A DNA stretch of 11,155 nt from an uncultured bacterium. GTDB taxonomy: Bacteria > Bacteroidota > Bacteroidia > Bacteroidales > Muribaculaceae. The DNA is taken from contig CAMHGU010000056.1 of NCBI GenBank assembly GCA_946184715.1, positions 1 through 11,155 of the forward strand, given 5' to 3'. The translations under genes and the position numbers were made by a program. The notes under the pieces are model-generated. The model made no database searches. It was not told where the DNA came from and was given only the letters and a program-made list of their open reading frames with translations. Of this stretch, positions 1-6,213 are shown one piece after another; the stretch's first letter is position 1, and the number at the start of each line of letters is the position of its first letter.

Positions 1-36
1 AAAGCGGTGAGCCATCGAAGTGGGTGGCTCACCGCT
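1..36 (-). terminator. Hairpin, probable terminator of the small minus-strand gene
   Basis: A perfect 12-bp inverted repeat (AGCGGTGAGCCA at 3-14, TGGCTCACCGCT at 25-36) encloses a 10-base loop. Read on the minus strand the stem is followed by TTT at the window edge, so the rest of any T tract cannot be seen. It lies about 60 bases beyond the stop of the 54-residue minus-strand gene. On the plus strand no T tract follows. It could instead serve a gene outside the window. Confidence 0.6.
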
Positions 37-97
37 CTTGTTGGGTCTTCGACGTGAGGACGAAAAGCGAGCTTTACGGGTCGTTGCTTCCGCGCTC

Positions 98-262
98 TTA
101 ATTGGCCATATAGCCGCCGAGACTTTCGGACAGGCGAGGCTCGAAACGATAACCTCTGGCAAACTGCTGTAAGAACTGCAACGTGGACTTCTTAGGCCCC
201 ATATTTTTAGCTTTGCTCTGACTTTTCTCCACCGTCTGCGCTGAAGTAAAGGTTTTTTGCAT
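98..262 (-). CDS. Small conserved-looking protein, 54 residues, function unknown
   Basis: This open frame runs from ATG at 262 to TAA at 98-100 and encodes 54 residues. An in-frame stop at 275-277 means 262 is the first ATG; a second Met is at residue 21. The N-terminal 20 residues are polar and rich in Lys, Ser, Gln and Thr. The C-terminal half has the pattern KKSTLQFLQQFARGY (24-38), then a short linker ending in LGGYMAN at the C-terminus. I believe similar very short proteins, with an F-L-x-Q-F-A-R-x-Y core and an LxxxxxN ending, recur in Bacteroidales, but I cannot name a family. There is no signal peptide and no membrane segment; the core could form an amphipathic helix with basic residues. 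It stands alone, divergent from the ECF sigma factor, with a hairpin beyond its stop. No clear TAnnTTTG promoter is visible upstream, although a TATAAT-like stretch lies near 285-290 on the minus strand. Confidence 0.6.
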   Translation of the reverse strand: MQKTFTSAQTVEKSQSKAKNMGPKKSTLQFLQQFARGYRFEPRLSESLGGYMAN

Positions 263-342
263 AGGCAGACCGATTTAGAAATTCATTATACGCTTAATTC
301 GCTTTTATAACGCAACTTATTCGCCTATTATTACATCAATCG

Positions 343-397
343 GTCACTTTTTTTGAAAAATTTTCGGCCAAACTATTGCCATATTAGAAAAAGTGAC
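343..397. repeat. 10-bp inverted repeat spanning the sigma-factor promoter
   Basis: GTCACTTTTT (343-352) and AAAAAGTGAC (388-397) are perfect reverse complements 35 bases apart. The right arm ends one base before the -7 element of the ECF sigma-factor promoter and so lies in the promoter spacer; the left arm is upstream of the -33 TTG. This arrangement suits an operator bound at two sites, or a bent AT-rich control region. No protein is known from the sequence to bind it. Confidence 0.45.
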
Positions 398-406
398 TAA
401 CTTTGC
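376..406 (+). promoter_or_regulatory. Bacteroidetes-type promoter of the ECF sigma-factor gene
   Basis: TTG at 376-378 is followed after 19 bases by TAACTTTGC at 398-406, an exact match to the Bacteroidetes primary-sigma promoter (-33 TTG, -7 TAnnTTTG). Transcription should start near 410-413, leaving an unusually long leader of about 125 bases before the coding region. Confidence 0.8.
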
Positions 407-507
407 GAAGCTGAACCAAAAGGGCACAAACAGCTAATTGCCTGACACTCAGCGCTTTGATAACTTATTTGACTAACTATTAAAACCCGACTTGCCTATC
501 GAAACAG

Positions 508-539
508 CTTTACTCCGTAATAACTAACTGATAGTAAAG
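508..539 (+). repeat. Inverted repeat just before the sigma-factor start
   Basis: CTTTACT (508-514) and AGTAAAG (533-539) are complementary, with an 18-base loop. The right arm ends on the first base of the GTG at 539, so folding of the leader RNA would hide that start codon. The stem is short and A/U-rich, so any effect on translation is a guess. Confidence 0.3.
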
Positions 540-1132
540 TGAAAAAGAATCTTGCAGCCATGACCGACGAACAGTTGGTGGCTATGTATGCAAAAGGTGT
601 GAATGAAGCGTTTGATGCACTGCTCTGCAGGCATAAGACGCGCATTTATTCGTATATATTCAGTGTAGTCAAAGACAACGACATCGCCGACGACATCTTC
701 CAGGACACCTTTGTGAAGGCCATAATGACCATTCGCCAGAATCGCTACAGCGAGTCGGGCAAATTCGGCGCCTGGATTTCGCGCATTGCCCACAATCTCA
801 TCATCGACCACTACCGCCAAGAGAAATCGGAGAACCTGCAATCGAGCGACGCGGGCGAGATCGACATTCTCAACCGCAAGGAGCTATGCGACGTCACCAT
901 CGAGGACGAGCTGGTCACTTCGCAGATACACACCGACGTGCGGCGCCTTATCCGCGCCTTGCCCAAGCTACAGCGCGAGGTGCTCATCATGCGCTACTAT
1001 CGCAATATGAGCTTCAAGGAGATAGCCGACGTGACGGGCGTGAGCATCAACACGGCTCTGGGCCGCATGCGCTACGCCATCCTCAATATGCGCCGCATCG
1101 CCGATAAGCACAACATCGTGCTCACCCTCTGA
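539..1132 (+). CDS. ECF-type RNA polymerase sigma factor (sigma-70 family)
   Basis: The product is a small sigma factor that would direct RNA polymerase to its own promoter set. Region 2 covers about residues 23-95 and includes the polymerase-binding stretch DIADDIFQDTFVKAIM (48-63) and the aromatic/basic segment FGAWISRIAHNLIIDHYRQ that contacts the -10 DNA. Region 4 covers about 130-187, with a helix-turn-helix in MSFKEIADVTGVSINTALGRM (157-177). The 197-residue length is normal for the group, and the sequence closely recalls a widely conserved Bacteroides ECF factor. The frame opens at GTG 539; ATG at 560 (starting MTDEQLVAMY) is an equally good start and matches how many relatives begin. 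No anti-sigma gene or SusC/D pair follows: the next gene is convergent, so this is an orphan ECF gene. Its upstream region has a strong promoter, a long leader and two inverted repeats, suggesting control by DNA- or RNA-level signals. The regulon is unknown. Confidence 0.93.
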   Translation: MKKNLAAMTDEQLVAMYAKGVNEAFDALLCRHKTRIYSYIFSVVKDNDIADDIFQDTFVKAIMTIRQNRYSESGKFGAWISRIAHNLIIDHYRQEKSENLQSSDAGEIDILNRKELCDVTIEDELVTSQIHTDVRRLIRALPKLQREVLIMRYYRNMSFKEIADVTGVSINTALGRMRYAILNMRRIADKHNIVLTL

Positions 1133-1158
1133 TACACTTTACCCTTCTCTACGACATA

Positions 1159-1197
1159 AAGCGGGCGCGCCTCTCGATGGCGCGCCCGCTTATCTTT
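1159..1197. terminator. Strong bidirectional terminator between convergent genes
   Basis: A 13-bp GC-rich stem (1159-1171 with 1179-1191, core GCGGGCGCGCC) has a 7-base loop and is followed by TATCTTTT on the plus strand. On the minus strand it is followed by TTTATG. It sits between the stop of the ECF sigma factor and the stop of the convergent secreted protein and probably ends both transcripts. Confidence 0.85.
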
Positions 1198-1217
1198 TGG
1201 CTCATAGACCGCGGCGA

Positions 1218-1832
1218 TTACTTAATCAGGTCGGCAAAGGTGTCGGTGCCGAAGTAGGTCGATTGGCCTATGATGGTGTAGGAAGTGGAAGCCTCGTCGC
1301 TGCCGGCCTTGATGTCGAGGCGGAACAGCTTGGCGCCGGTGCCTTCATAGGCGGCATCCTCGAAGCGGGCCACTTGAAGCTCTATCATTGCCGGGATATT
1401 GACATCGCGGGCTAAGCGGTCGAACATCGTGGTGCCTGTCACCACGTCAATCTCCTTGTCGCCGTCGTTGGAGCGAACGGAGCTTTCGGTCACGCTCAGG
1501 GTGCCGCAAGCGAGCACCTTGCCGGTCTTGGTTTGGAGCAGGAGGATACGCAGACCGTTGGTAGCGCTATTCTCCACCACCACGGCTACACTCATATCCA
1601 CGGTGCGCAGCTCGGCTTCGGTGGCGAGCTTCTCGTCGCCGTTGACGCTGAACGAAGAGCTCATAGCCGAGACCCAGCCCTTGGCGGCGTCGGCGCTAAT
1701 TTCTTGAGGCGACGGGTTGCCGGTGTCGAACGTCTTCGACAGCACCTCTTTCATATCGAAGTTCTGCGCCGAAGCAGTGAAGGCAGCTGCCACTGCCACG
1801 ATGATTGCGAGTATCGATTTCGCTGATTTCAT
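1218..1832 (-). CDS. Exported protein of unknown function, 204 residues
   Basis: I do not recognise this family. The first 22 residues are a clear Sec signal peptide: a Lys-containing start, a hydrophobic core (ILAIIVAVAAAFTA) and a cleavage site ASA|Q. The mature part of about 182 residues has no lipobox, no membrane segment and no Cys pair beyond one Cys (ACGT). It is rich in Thr, Ser, Asp and Ala, and its alternating hydrophobic stretches (MSVAVVVEN, LRILLLQT, MIELQVARF, LFRLDIKAG) suggest a beta-sheet protein in the periplasm or at the cell surface. It is a single-gene unit: it shares a terminator with the ECF sigma factor on one side and is separated from mazG by 95 bases on the other. 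It could be a member of the ECF regulon, but only proximity suggests this. Confidence 0.8.
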   Translation of the reverse strand: MKSAKSILAIIVAVAAAFTASAQNFDMKEVLSKTFDTGNPSPQEISADAAKGWVSAMSSSFSVNGDEKLATEAELRTVDMSVAVVVENSATNGLRILLLQTKTGKVLACGTLSVTESSVRSNDGDKEIDVVTGTTMFDRLARDVNIPAMIELQVARFEDAAYEGTGAKLFRLDIKAGSDEASTSYTIIGQSTYFGTDTFADLIK

Positions 1833-1876
1833 TGTCGTATTTCAGTTAGAGTTAATATTGTTGACGTATTGCAGCG

Positions 1877-1885
1877 GCAAAGTAA
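1877..1885 (-). promoter_or_regulatory. Possible -7 element of the exported-protein gene
   Basis: On the minus strand TTACTTTGC matches TAnnTTTGC at all defined positions except the second. It lies about 45 bases before the start at 1832. No TTG is found at the right distance upstream, so the promoter is tentative. Confidence 0.4.
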
Positions 1886-1927
1886 CGAAAAAAATCGCAA
1901 TCACTGCCGCATTTTGATAATCTTTAA

Positions 1928-2719
1928 CTACTTTGCGAGGTGCTTGGCCTCGTTCCAGAGGGCGTCCATCTCGTCGAGGGTCATCTCGCGCAGGTGCCGG
2001 CCTTGGGCCTTGGCCTGCTGCTCCACATAGTTGAAGCGCTTGATAAACTTGCGATTGGTGCGCTCGAGGGCGGTATCGGGGTGTACCTTATATAGGCGGG
2101 CGGCATTGACGATGCTGAAGAGGAGGTCGCCCATCTCGGCCTCGATGCCGTCGGCATTTCCGGCGGCAATCTCCTGCTCCACCTCGGCAATCTCCTCCTT
2201 GACCTTTGCCCACACCTGAGCCGGCTCTTCCCAGTCGAAGCCTATATTGGCAGCCTTCTCCTGGATGCGGAAGGCCTTGATCAGCGACGGGAGCGCCTCG
2301 GGCACACCGGCGAGCACTGAGCGGTTGCCGCCCTTCTCGCGCAGCTTAATCTCCTCCCAGCGGTTGAGCACCTGGTCAACGCTCTCGGCCTTCTCGTTGC
2401 CGAAGATGTGAGGGTGGCGGAAAATCAGCTTCTGCCTGAGCGCCTCGGTAACGTCGGCAATGTCGAAACGGCCCTGCTCATCGGCAATCTTGGCGTAAAA
2501 CACCACGTGAAGCAGCACGTCGCCCAGCTCCTTCTCGATGGCGGTGGCATCGTCGGCCTGCAAGGCGTCGCACAGCTCATACACCTCCTCGATAGTGTTG
2601 GGACGCAGGCTGTCGTTGGTCTGCACCGAGTCCCACGGGCACTTGAGTCGCAGCTCATCGAGCACATCGAGCAGCTGCCCGAACGATTCTTTCTTCTTCT
2701 CTATGCTATTGTTGCTCAT
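1928..2719 (-). CDS. mazG: Nucleoside triphosphate pyrophosphohydrolase MazG
   Basis: MazG hydrolyses nucleoside triphosphates to the monophosphate and pyrophosphate. It is thought to clear non-canonical nucleotides and, in some bacteria, to lower ppGpp. The 263-residue protein has the usual two MazG domains. The first (about 16-120) has the metal-binding EExxE motif at 44-48 and ExxD at 64-67 (KELGD). The second (about 147-235) repeats it at 175-179 (EEIAE) and 195-198 (EMGD). The stretch LRLKCPWDSVQT and the LAGVPEALPSLIKAFRIQEKA linker are family hallmarks. The protein is cytosolic with no signal peptide. The start is ATG at 2719, about 30 bases after a perfect TAACTTTGC on the minus strand. 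It is divergent from the nrnA-like operon and its length is normal. Identification is firm; the physiological substrate here is not shown. Confidence 0.96.
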   Translation of the reverse strand: MSNNSIEKKKESFGQLLDVLDELRLKCPWDSVQTNDSLRPNTIEEVYELCDALQADDATAIEKELGDVLLHVVFYAKIADEQGRFDIADVTEALRQKLIFRHPHIFGNEKAESVDQVLNRWEEIKLREKGGNRSVLAGVPEALPSLIKAFRIQEKAANIGFDWEEPAQVWAKVKEEIAEVEQEIAAGNADGIEAEMGDLLFSIVNAARLYKVHPDTALERTNRKFIKRFNYVEQQAKAQGRHLREMTLDEMDALWNEAKHLAK

Positions 2720-2749
2720 CAGTAATGACGATTATCGTGAATTTTGACT

Positions 2750-2758
2750 GCAAAGTTA
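2750..2758 (-). promoter_or_regulatory. -7 promoter element of mazG
   Basis: The minus strand reads TAACTTTGC, an exact match to the Bacteroidetes -7 box, about 31 bases before the mazG ATG. No clear TTG stands 19-20 bases further upstream, so the -33 part is weak. It faces away from the promoter at 2813-2844 of the opposite operon. Confidence 0.65.
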
Positions 2759-2812
2759 GCAAAAAGATTAATACCCTGCTCACCCGAAGCGCCTCGCCAA
2801 TCACCGTGGCTA

Positions 2813-2844
2813 TTGCTTTGTGGCTGAAAAATGCTTAACTTTGC
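2813..2844 (+). promoter_or_regulatory. Promoter of the nrnA-like/DUF4827/glmM operon
   Basis: TTG at 2813-2815 is followed after 20 bases by TAACTTTGC at 2836-2844. The start of transcription should fall near 2850, giving a leader of only about 10-13 bases before the coding region. Confidence 0.8.
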
Positions 2845-2859
2845 GGGATAAACTTTCGC

Positions 2860-3909
2860 GTGATGATAGAGCAGATAGTAACCGACCAAGAGCTGCGGGC
2901 GTTTGCCACCTTCTTCGATGGCAAGCGCGACATAGTGCTGACGTGCCATATGTCGCCCGACGGTGACGCCTTGGGGTCGTGCCTGGGGCTTGCCGCCGTG
3001 CTACGTCAGCGGGGCAAGCGCGTCAACATCGTCACGCCCGATATGCCTCCGGCCACGCTGAGCATCCTGCCTGGCTACGCCGGCATCGCCATCGCCACGC
3101 AGAAGCCGGAGCGCGCCAATGTGCTTCTGCGCCACGCCGACGGCATCGTGGCTCTCGACTTCAACGAGCCGCACCGCATCGACCGTTTGGCCAACGCCTA
3201 CACTCGCGCCAAGAGCCCCAAGCTCAACATCGACCACCACCTCGGCGACTGTCGCTTAGCCGATATCACTATACGCTATCCCGGTATGTCGTCGACGTGT
3301 GAGCTGCTATTCCGCTTGCTCTACCACGCCGGGTGGTACGACGACATCACGCCTGAAGCCGCCACGTGCATCTATTGCGGAATGATGACCGATACCGGCA
3401 ACTTCTCCTACAACAGCAACCGCCCCGACCTCTACGCCATCGTGTATCACCTGATGCTCAAAGGCATCGACAAGGATGCCATCTACGACCACGTGCTCAA
3501 CGCCGCCACCGAGAGCAGCCTGCGCATCAAAGGCTACGCCTTGGCCGACAAGATGACCCTCTACCCCGACTGCCAAGCCGCCCTGCTGGTGCTCACCTCC
3601 GACGAGCTCAAAGCCCGCGGCTTCCGCAAAGGCGACACCGAAGGGTTGGTGAATATGCCGCTCCGCATCCCCGGCATACGCTGGAGCACCTTCGTAAGGC
3701 AAGACCCCGAATATATTAAGGTGTCGATGCGCTCCACCGGCGACTTCGCCGTCAACGGCCTCTGCCAAGAGTACTTCAACGGCGGCGGGCACCTCAACGC
3801 CGCCGGCGGCGAGGCCCGCGGCTCCTCGCTCGATGAGGTCATCGCCACCTACCTCTCAATCCTCGACAAGATACGCAACGACGAATCAAACCGTACAACC
3901 GAAATATGA
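2860..3909 (+). CDS. DHH-family phosphoesterase, NrnA-like (oligoribonuclease / pAp phosphatase)
   Basis: DHH/DHHA1 proteins of this type cleave 2-5 base RNA oligomers, and often dephosphorylate 3'-phosphoadenosine 5'-phosphate, using two metal ions. The 349-residue cytosolic protein has the full set of motifs: H30 with SPDGDALGS (32-40), D100 in ALDFNEPHR, the DHH signature I-D125-H-H, D178 in MTDTGNFSY, and the C-terminal DHHA1 motif FNGGGHLNAAGGE (307-319). The frame opens at GTG 2860 directly followed by ATG 2863; the ATG is the likelier start. It is the first gene of an operon, and its TGA overlaps the ATG of the next gene by four bases. The length is normal for NrnA-like enzymes. The Bacteroidales members are mostly uncharacterised, so the exact substrate, including linear dinucleotides such as pApA, is inferred from the family. 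Confidence 0.92.
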   Translation: MMIEQIVTDQELRAFATFFDGKRDIVLTCHMSPDGDALGSCLGLAAVLRQRGKRVNIVTPDMPPATLSILPGYAGIAIATQKPERANVLLRHADGIVALDFNEPHRIDRLANAYTRAKSPKLNIDHHLGDCRLADITIRYPGMSSTCELLFRLLYHAGWYDDITPEAATCIYCGMMTDTGNFSYNSNRPDLYAIVYHLMLKGIDKDAIYDHVLNAATESSLRIKGYALADKMTLYPDCQAALLVLTSDELKARGFRKGDTEGLVNMPLRIPGIRWSTFVRQDPEYIKVSMRSTGDFAVNGLCQEYFNGGGHLNAAGGEARGSSLDEVIATYLSILDKIRNDESNRTTEI

Positions 3910-4490
3910 AACTCAACCGACTTTTCCCCATTGCCCTGCTCACGCTGGTGGCCGCCGTGGCCACAATCGCCAGCTCGTGCAACAACACCAAGAGCTACGC
4001 CGAATACCTCACCGAGGAGCGCAAAGCTACCAATGAATTTCTCGCCAACCAGCGCGTGGTGAAAGAGATACCCGCCGACGGCAACTTCGAGACCGGCGAG
4101 GACGCTCCCTTCTACCGAATGACCGAATACGGCGACGTGTATATGCAAGTGCTCAACCCCGGCACACCTGAGAACAAAGCTATCGACGGGCAGAAGGTCT
4201 ATTTCCGCTTCCTTCGAATGAACCTCATCAAGTGGACCAAGACCGGCTCGGCCACCACTGTGGAGGGCAACTCGTCCGACCTCGGCACGCCGGCCTACTT
4301 CCACTTCAACATCTTCACCCTTGAGTCGTCGATACAGTGGGGCCAAGGCCTGCAGATACCCCTGAAATACCTCGGCCTCGACTGCGAGGTGAACCTCGTG
4401 ATCAAGTCGCAATACGGGCCGGCCGCCGAGATCTCGGCCGTGCAGCCCTACCTTTATATGAACGTACGCTACTTCAAGAGCCAAATCTAA
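3906..4490 (+). CDS. DUF4827-like lipoprotein
   Basis: This is a 194-residue lipoprotein with an N-terminal hydrophobic stretch and lipobox IASS-C25, so it is probably anchored to a membrane facing the periplasm. The mature part starts with a polar helix (KSYAEYLTEERKATNEFLANQRV), followed by a beta-rich region. The layout resembles DUF4827, a Bacteroidales family that I recall as having an FKBP-like peptidyl-prolyl isomerase fold; the match is from memory. In particular YGDVYMQVLNPG and GQKVYFRFLRMNL resemble FKBP-type strands, and LESSIQWGQGLQIPLKYLGLDCEVNLVIKSQYG resembles the end of that fold, where FKBPs have a G-W-x-x-G-L-x-x-P-L pattern. Whether catalytic residues remain cannot be said. 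ATG overlaps the preceding TGA (ATGA), and glmM follows after 15 bases, so it is translationally coupled within a housekeeping operon. That suggests a cell-envelope role. Confidence 0.8.
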   Translation: MKLNRLFPIALLTLVAAVATIASSCNNTKSYAEYLTEERKATNEFLANQRVVKEIPADGNFETGEDAPFYRMTEYGDVYMQVLNPGTPENKAIDGQKVYFRFLRMNLIKWTKTGSATTVEGNSSDLGTPAYFHFNIFTLESSIQWGQGLQIPLKYLGLDCEVNLVIKSQYGPAAEISAVQPYLYMNVRYFKSQI

Positions 4491-4505
4491 ACACCTTATA
4501 GAATA

Positions 4506-5894
4506 ATGTCATTAATCAAATCAATATCGGGCATCCGCGGCACTATAGGCGGGCCCGCCGGCGACGGGCTGTCGCCTCTCGACATAGTGAAATTCGTATC
4601 GGCCTATGCCACCTTCATAGGCAAGAATGCCGACCCGGGCACTTCGCGACGCATCGTCGTGGGGCGCGACGCGCGGCTCTCAGGCCCAATGGTGGAGAAG
4701 CTCGTGGTGGGCACCCTCACCGGAATGGGCTTCGACGTGGTCAACATAGGTATGGCCACCACCCCCACCACCGAGCTTGCCGTCACCGGCGAGCGCGCTG
4801 CCGGCGGCATCATCATCACCGCCTCCCACAACCCTCTGCAGTGGAACGCCCTCAAGCTCCTCAACGCCGACGGCGAATTTCTCAACGACGCCCAGGGCAA
4901 AGAGGTGCTCGCCATAGCCGAAAGCTGCGACTTCAACTACGCCGAGGTGACCGCTCTCGGCCACGAGTACCGCAACGACACCTGGGCACGCCGCCACATC
5001 GACGCCGTACTCGCCCTCGACCTCGTCGATGCCAAGGCCATCGCCGCGGCCGATTTCACCGTGGCTGTCGATGCCGTCAACTCCATAGGCGGCGTCGTAA
5101 TCCCGCAGCTGCTCAAGGCCCTCGGCGTGAAAAATGTCATCGAGCTTTATTGCGAGCCCACCGGCCACTTCGGCCACACGCCTGAGCCGATTCCCGAGAA
5201 CCTCACCGGCATTGCCTCGCTGATGGCAGAGGGCAAGGCCGACGTGGGTTTCGTGGTTGACCCCGACGTGGACCGCCTCGCTATCATTATGGAGGACGGC
5301 CGCTTCTTCGTAGAGGAGTACACCCTCGTGGCCGTGGCCGACTACGTGCTGAGCCACACCCCCGGCTCTACGGTATCGAACCTCTCGTCGTCGCGCGCGC
5401 TGCGCGATGTCACCCGCAGCCACGGCTGCAGCTACACGGCAGCCGCCGTGGGCGAAGTCAATGTGGTCACCGAGATGAAGCGCACCGGGGCCGTGATAGG
5501 CGGCGAAGGCAACGGCGGCGTAATCTATCCCGCCCTCCACTACGGCCGCGACGCCCTCGTGGGCGTGGCTCTCTTCCTCACTCTTTTGGCCAAGAGCGGC
5601 AAAAAGGTGAGCCAGCTCAAAGCCACCTACCCGCAGTACGAAATCGCCAAGACCAAGCTCGCCCTCACCCCCGACATCGACGTCGATGCCGTGCTCGAAG
5701 CCGTCAAGAAACGCTACGCCAGTGAGCAGATTACCGACATCGACGGCGTGAAAATCGACTTTGCCGATTCCTGGGTGCATCTGCGCAAGAGCAACACCGA
5801 GCCCATCATTCGCATCTACGCCGAGGCAGCTACGCAGGCCCAAGCCGAGCAGCTCGCCGAGAGCGTGCGCCAAGTGGTGAATTCGCTCGCATAG
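4506..5894 (+). CDS. glmM: Phosphoglucosamine mutase (alpha-D-phosphohexomutase family)
   Basis: GlmM converts glucosamine-6-phosphate to glucosamine-1-phosphate, the precursor of UDP-GlcNAc for peptidoglycan and lipopolysaccharide. All four phosphohexomutase motifs are present in the 462-residue protein: the phosphoserine loop TASHNP with S107 at 105-110, the metal loop DPDVDR (252-257), the sugar-specificity loop GGEGNGG (332-338), and the phosphate-binding loop RKSNTEP (427-433). Domain order and length are normal. The start ATG is 15 bases after the stop of the DUF4827-like gene, and it is the last gene of the three-gene operon. A phosphomannomutase or phosphoglucomutase activity cannot be excluded by motifs alone, but GEGNGG and the N-terminal LIKSISGIRGTIGG fit Bacteroidales GlmM. 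A weak inverted repeat (AAAGTA 5919-5924, TACTTT 5974-5979) lies beyond its stop. Confidence 0.93.
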   Translation: MSLIKSISGIRGTIGGPAGDGLSPLDIVKFVSAYATFIGKNADPGTSRRIVVGRDARLSGPMVEKLVVGTLTGMGFDVVNIGMATTPTTELAVTGERAAGGIIITASHNPLQWNALKLLNADGEFLNDAQGKEVLAIAESCDFNYAEVTALGHEYRNDTWARRHIDAVLALDLVDAKAIAAADFTVAVDAVNSIGGVVIPQLLKALGVKNVIELYCEPTGHFGHTPEPIPENLTGIASLMAEGKADVGFVVDPDVDRLAIIMEDGRFFVEEYTLVAVADYVLSHTPGSTVSNLSSSRALRDVTRSHGCSYTAAAVGEVNVVTEMKRTGAVIGGEGNGGVIYPALHYGRDALVGVALFLTLLAKSGKKVSQLKATYPQYEIAKTKLALTPDIDVDAVLEAVKKRYASEQITDIDGVKIDFADSWVHLRKSNTEPIIRIYAEAATQAQAEQLAESVRQVVNSLA

Positions 5895-6048
5895 CGGCAT
5901 CGCTCGGTGCGCGCAGGTAAAGTATCGCGACCGCTCAGAACGGCCCGAAAGCCCCGTAGCTCGCAAAATCTGCTACTTTATACCAAAAATTTGCACCGAT
6001 TGTGTTTTATAACATATAAAAAAGTGTGTCAGATTGCGAAATTTGAAG

Positions 6049-6057
6049 TAATTTTGC
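6049..6057 (+). promoter_or_regulatory. -7 promoter element of the candidate small RNA
   Basis: TAATTTTGC exactly matches TAnnTTTGC. The expected -33 TTG is not at the ideal distance (the nearest, at 6034-6036, is only 12 bases away). If active it starts a transcript near 6062. Confidence 0.6.
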
Positions 6058-6061
6058 ATCG

Positions 6062-6131
6062 ACAACAACAAATAAGTGAATCATAGGTTAGGAATCCGGA
6101 GGCTCGAGAGAGTATTCGGATTTCAATTTTT
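6062..6131 (+). ncRNA. Candidate small RNA of about 70 bases
   Basis: The stretch runs from the predicted start below TAATTTTGC to a hairpin with a T tract. It begins with an A-rich unstructured 5' part (GACAACAACAAATAAG), as is common for small regulatory RNAs. It ends in an 8-bp stem (6091-6098 with 6117-6124, one G-U pair), then AATTTTT. The downstream gene has its own promoter, so this segment need not be its leader. A short frame from GTG 6076 would encode 27 residues but runs through the hairpin and is unconvincing. An attenuator of the downstream gene is an alternative. No known RNA family was recognised. Confidence 0.35.
6091..6131 (+). terminator. Hairpin plus T tract, likely intrinsic terminator
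   Basis: GGAATCCG (6091-6098) pairs with CGGATTTC (6117-6124) with one G-U pair across an 18-base loop, followed by AATTTTT. It lies before the second promoter (6156-6185), so it would end the upstream transcript rather than that of the following gene. Confidence 0.5.
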
Positions 6132-6155
6132 ATGCCACGGGGTGCTCCCACGGCT

Positions 6156-6185
6156 TTGATGTTAGCGACTTTTGTGCTACCTTTG
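6156..6185 (+). promoter_or_regulatory. Promoter of the small exported-protein gene
   Basis: TTG at 6156-6158 and TACCTTTG at 6178-6185 are 19 bases apart, matching the Bacteroidetes consensus. Transcription should start near 6191-6194, which leaves about 20 bases before ATG 6214 and about 10 before ATG 6202. Confidence 0.7.
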
Positions 6186-6213
6186 ACGCAAAGACCAACC
6201 TATGCTTACGACT

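Larger units (their letters stand above)
5895..6201. other. 307-base intergenic region with two promoters and a candidate small RNA
   Basis: The first 90 bases after glmM are GC-rich with only weak, imperfect inverted repeats and no convincing terminator. The region then becomes AT-rich (5985-6060) and ends in a TAATTTTGC promoter box. A hairpin with a T tract (6091-6131) follows, then 25 bases containing a CCACGG direct repeat (6135-6140, 6148-6153), and finally a second promoter (6156-6185) that serves the downstream gene. I see no credible protein gene here. Confidence 0.6.

Noticed and set aside
268..345. Inverted repeat GACCGATT / AATCGGTC around the start of the 54-residue gene
   Set aside because: Eight bases separated by 62 bases can easily arise by chance in an AT-rich region, and no further complementary sequence extends it.
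4680..5966. A 428-codon open frame on the strand opposite glmM
   Set aside because: It lies fully across a confidently identified gene, its translation is low-complexity (Gly, Val, Ala, His, Glu), and it has no recognisable domain. GC-rich third positions in glmM explain the lack of stops.
6076..6159. A 27-codon frame from GTG 6076 in the intergenic region
   Set aside because: It runs through the terminator-like hairpin and shows no codon bias or leader-peptide residue run, so it was not called.
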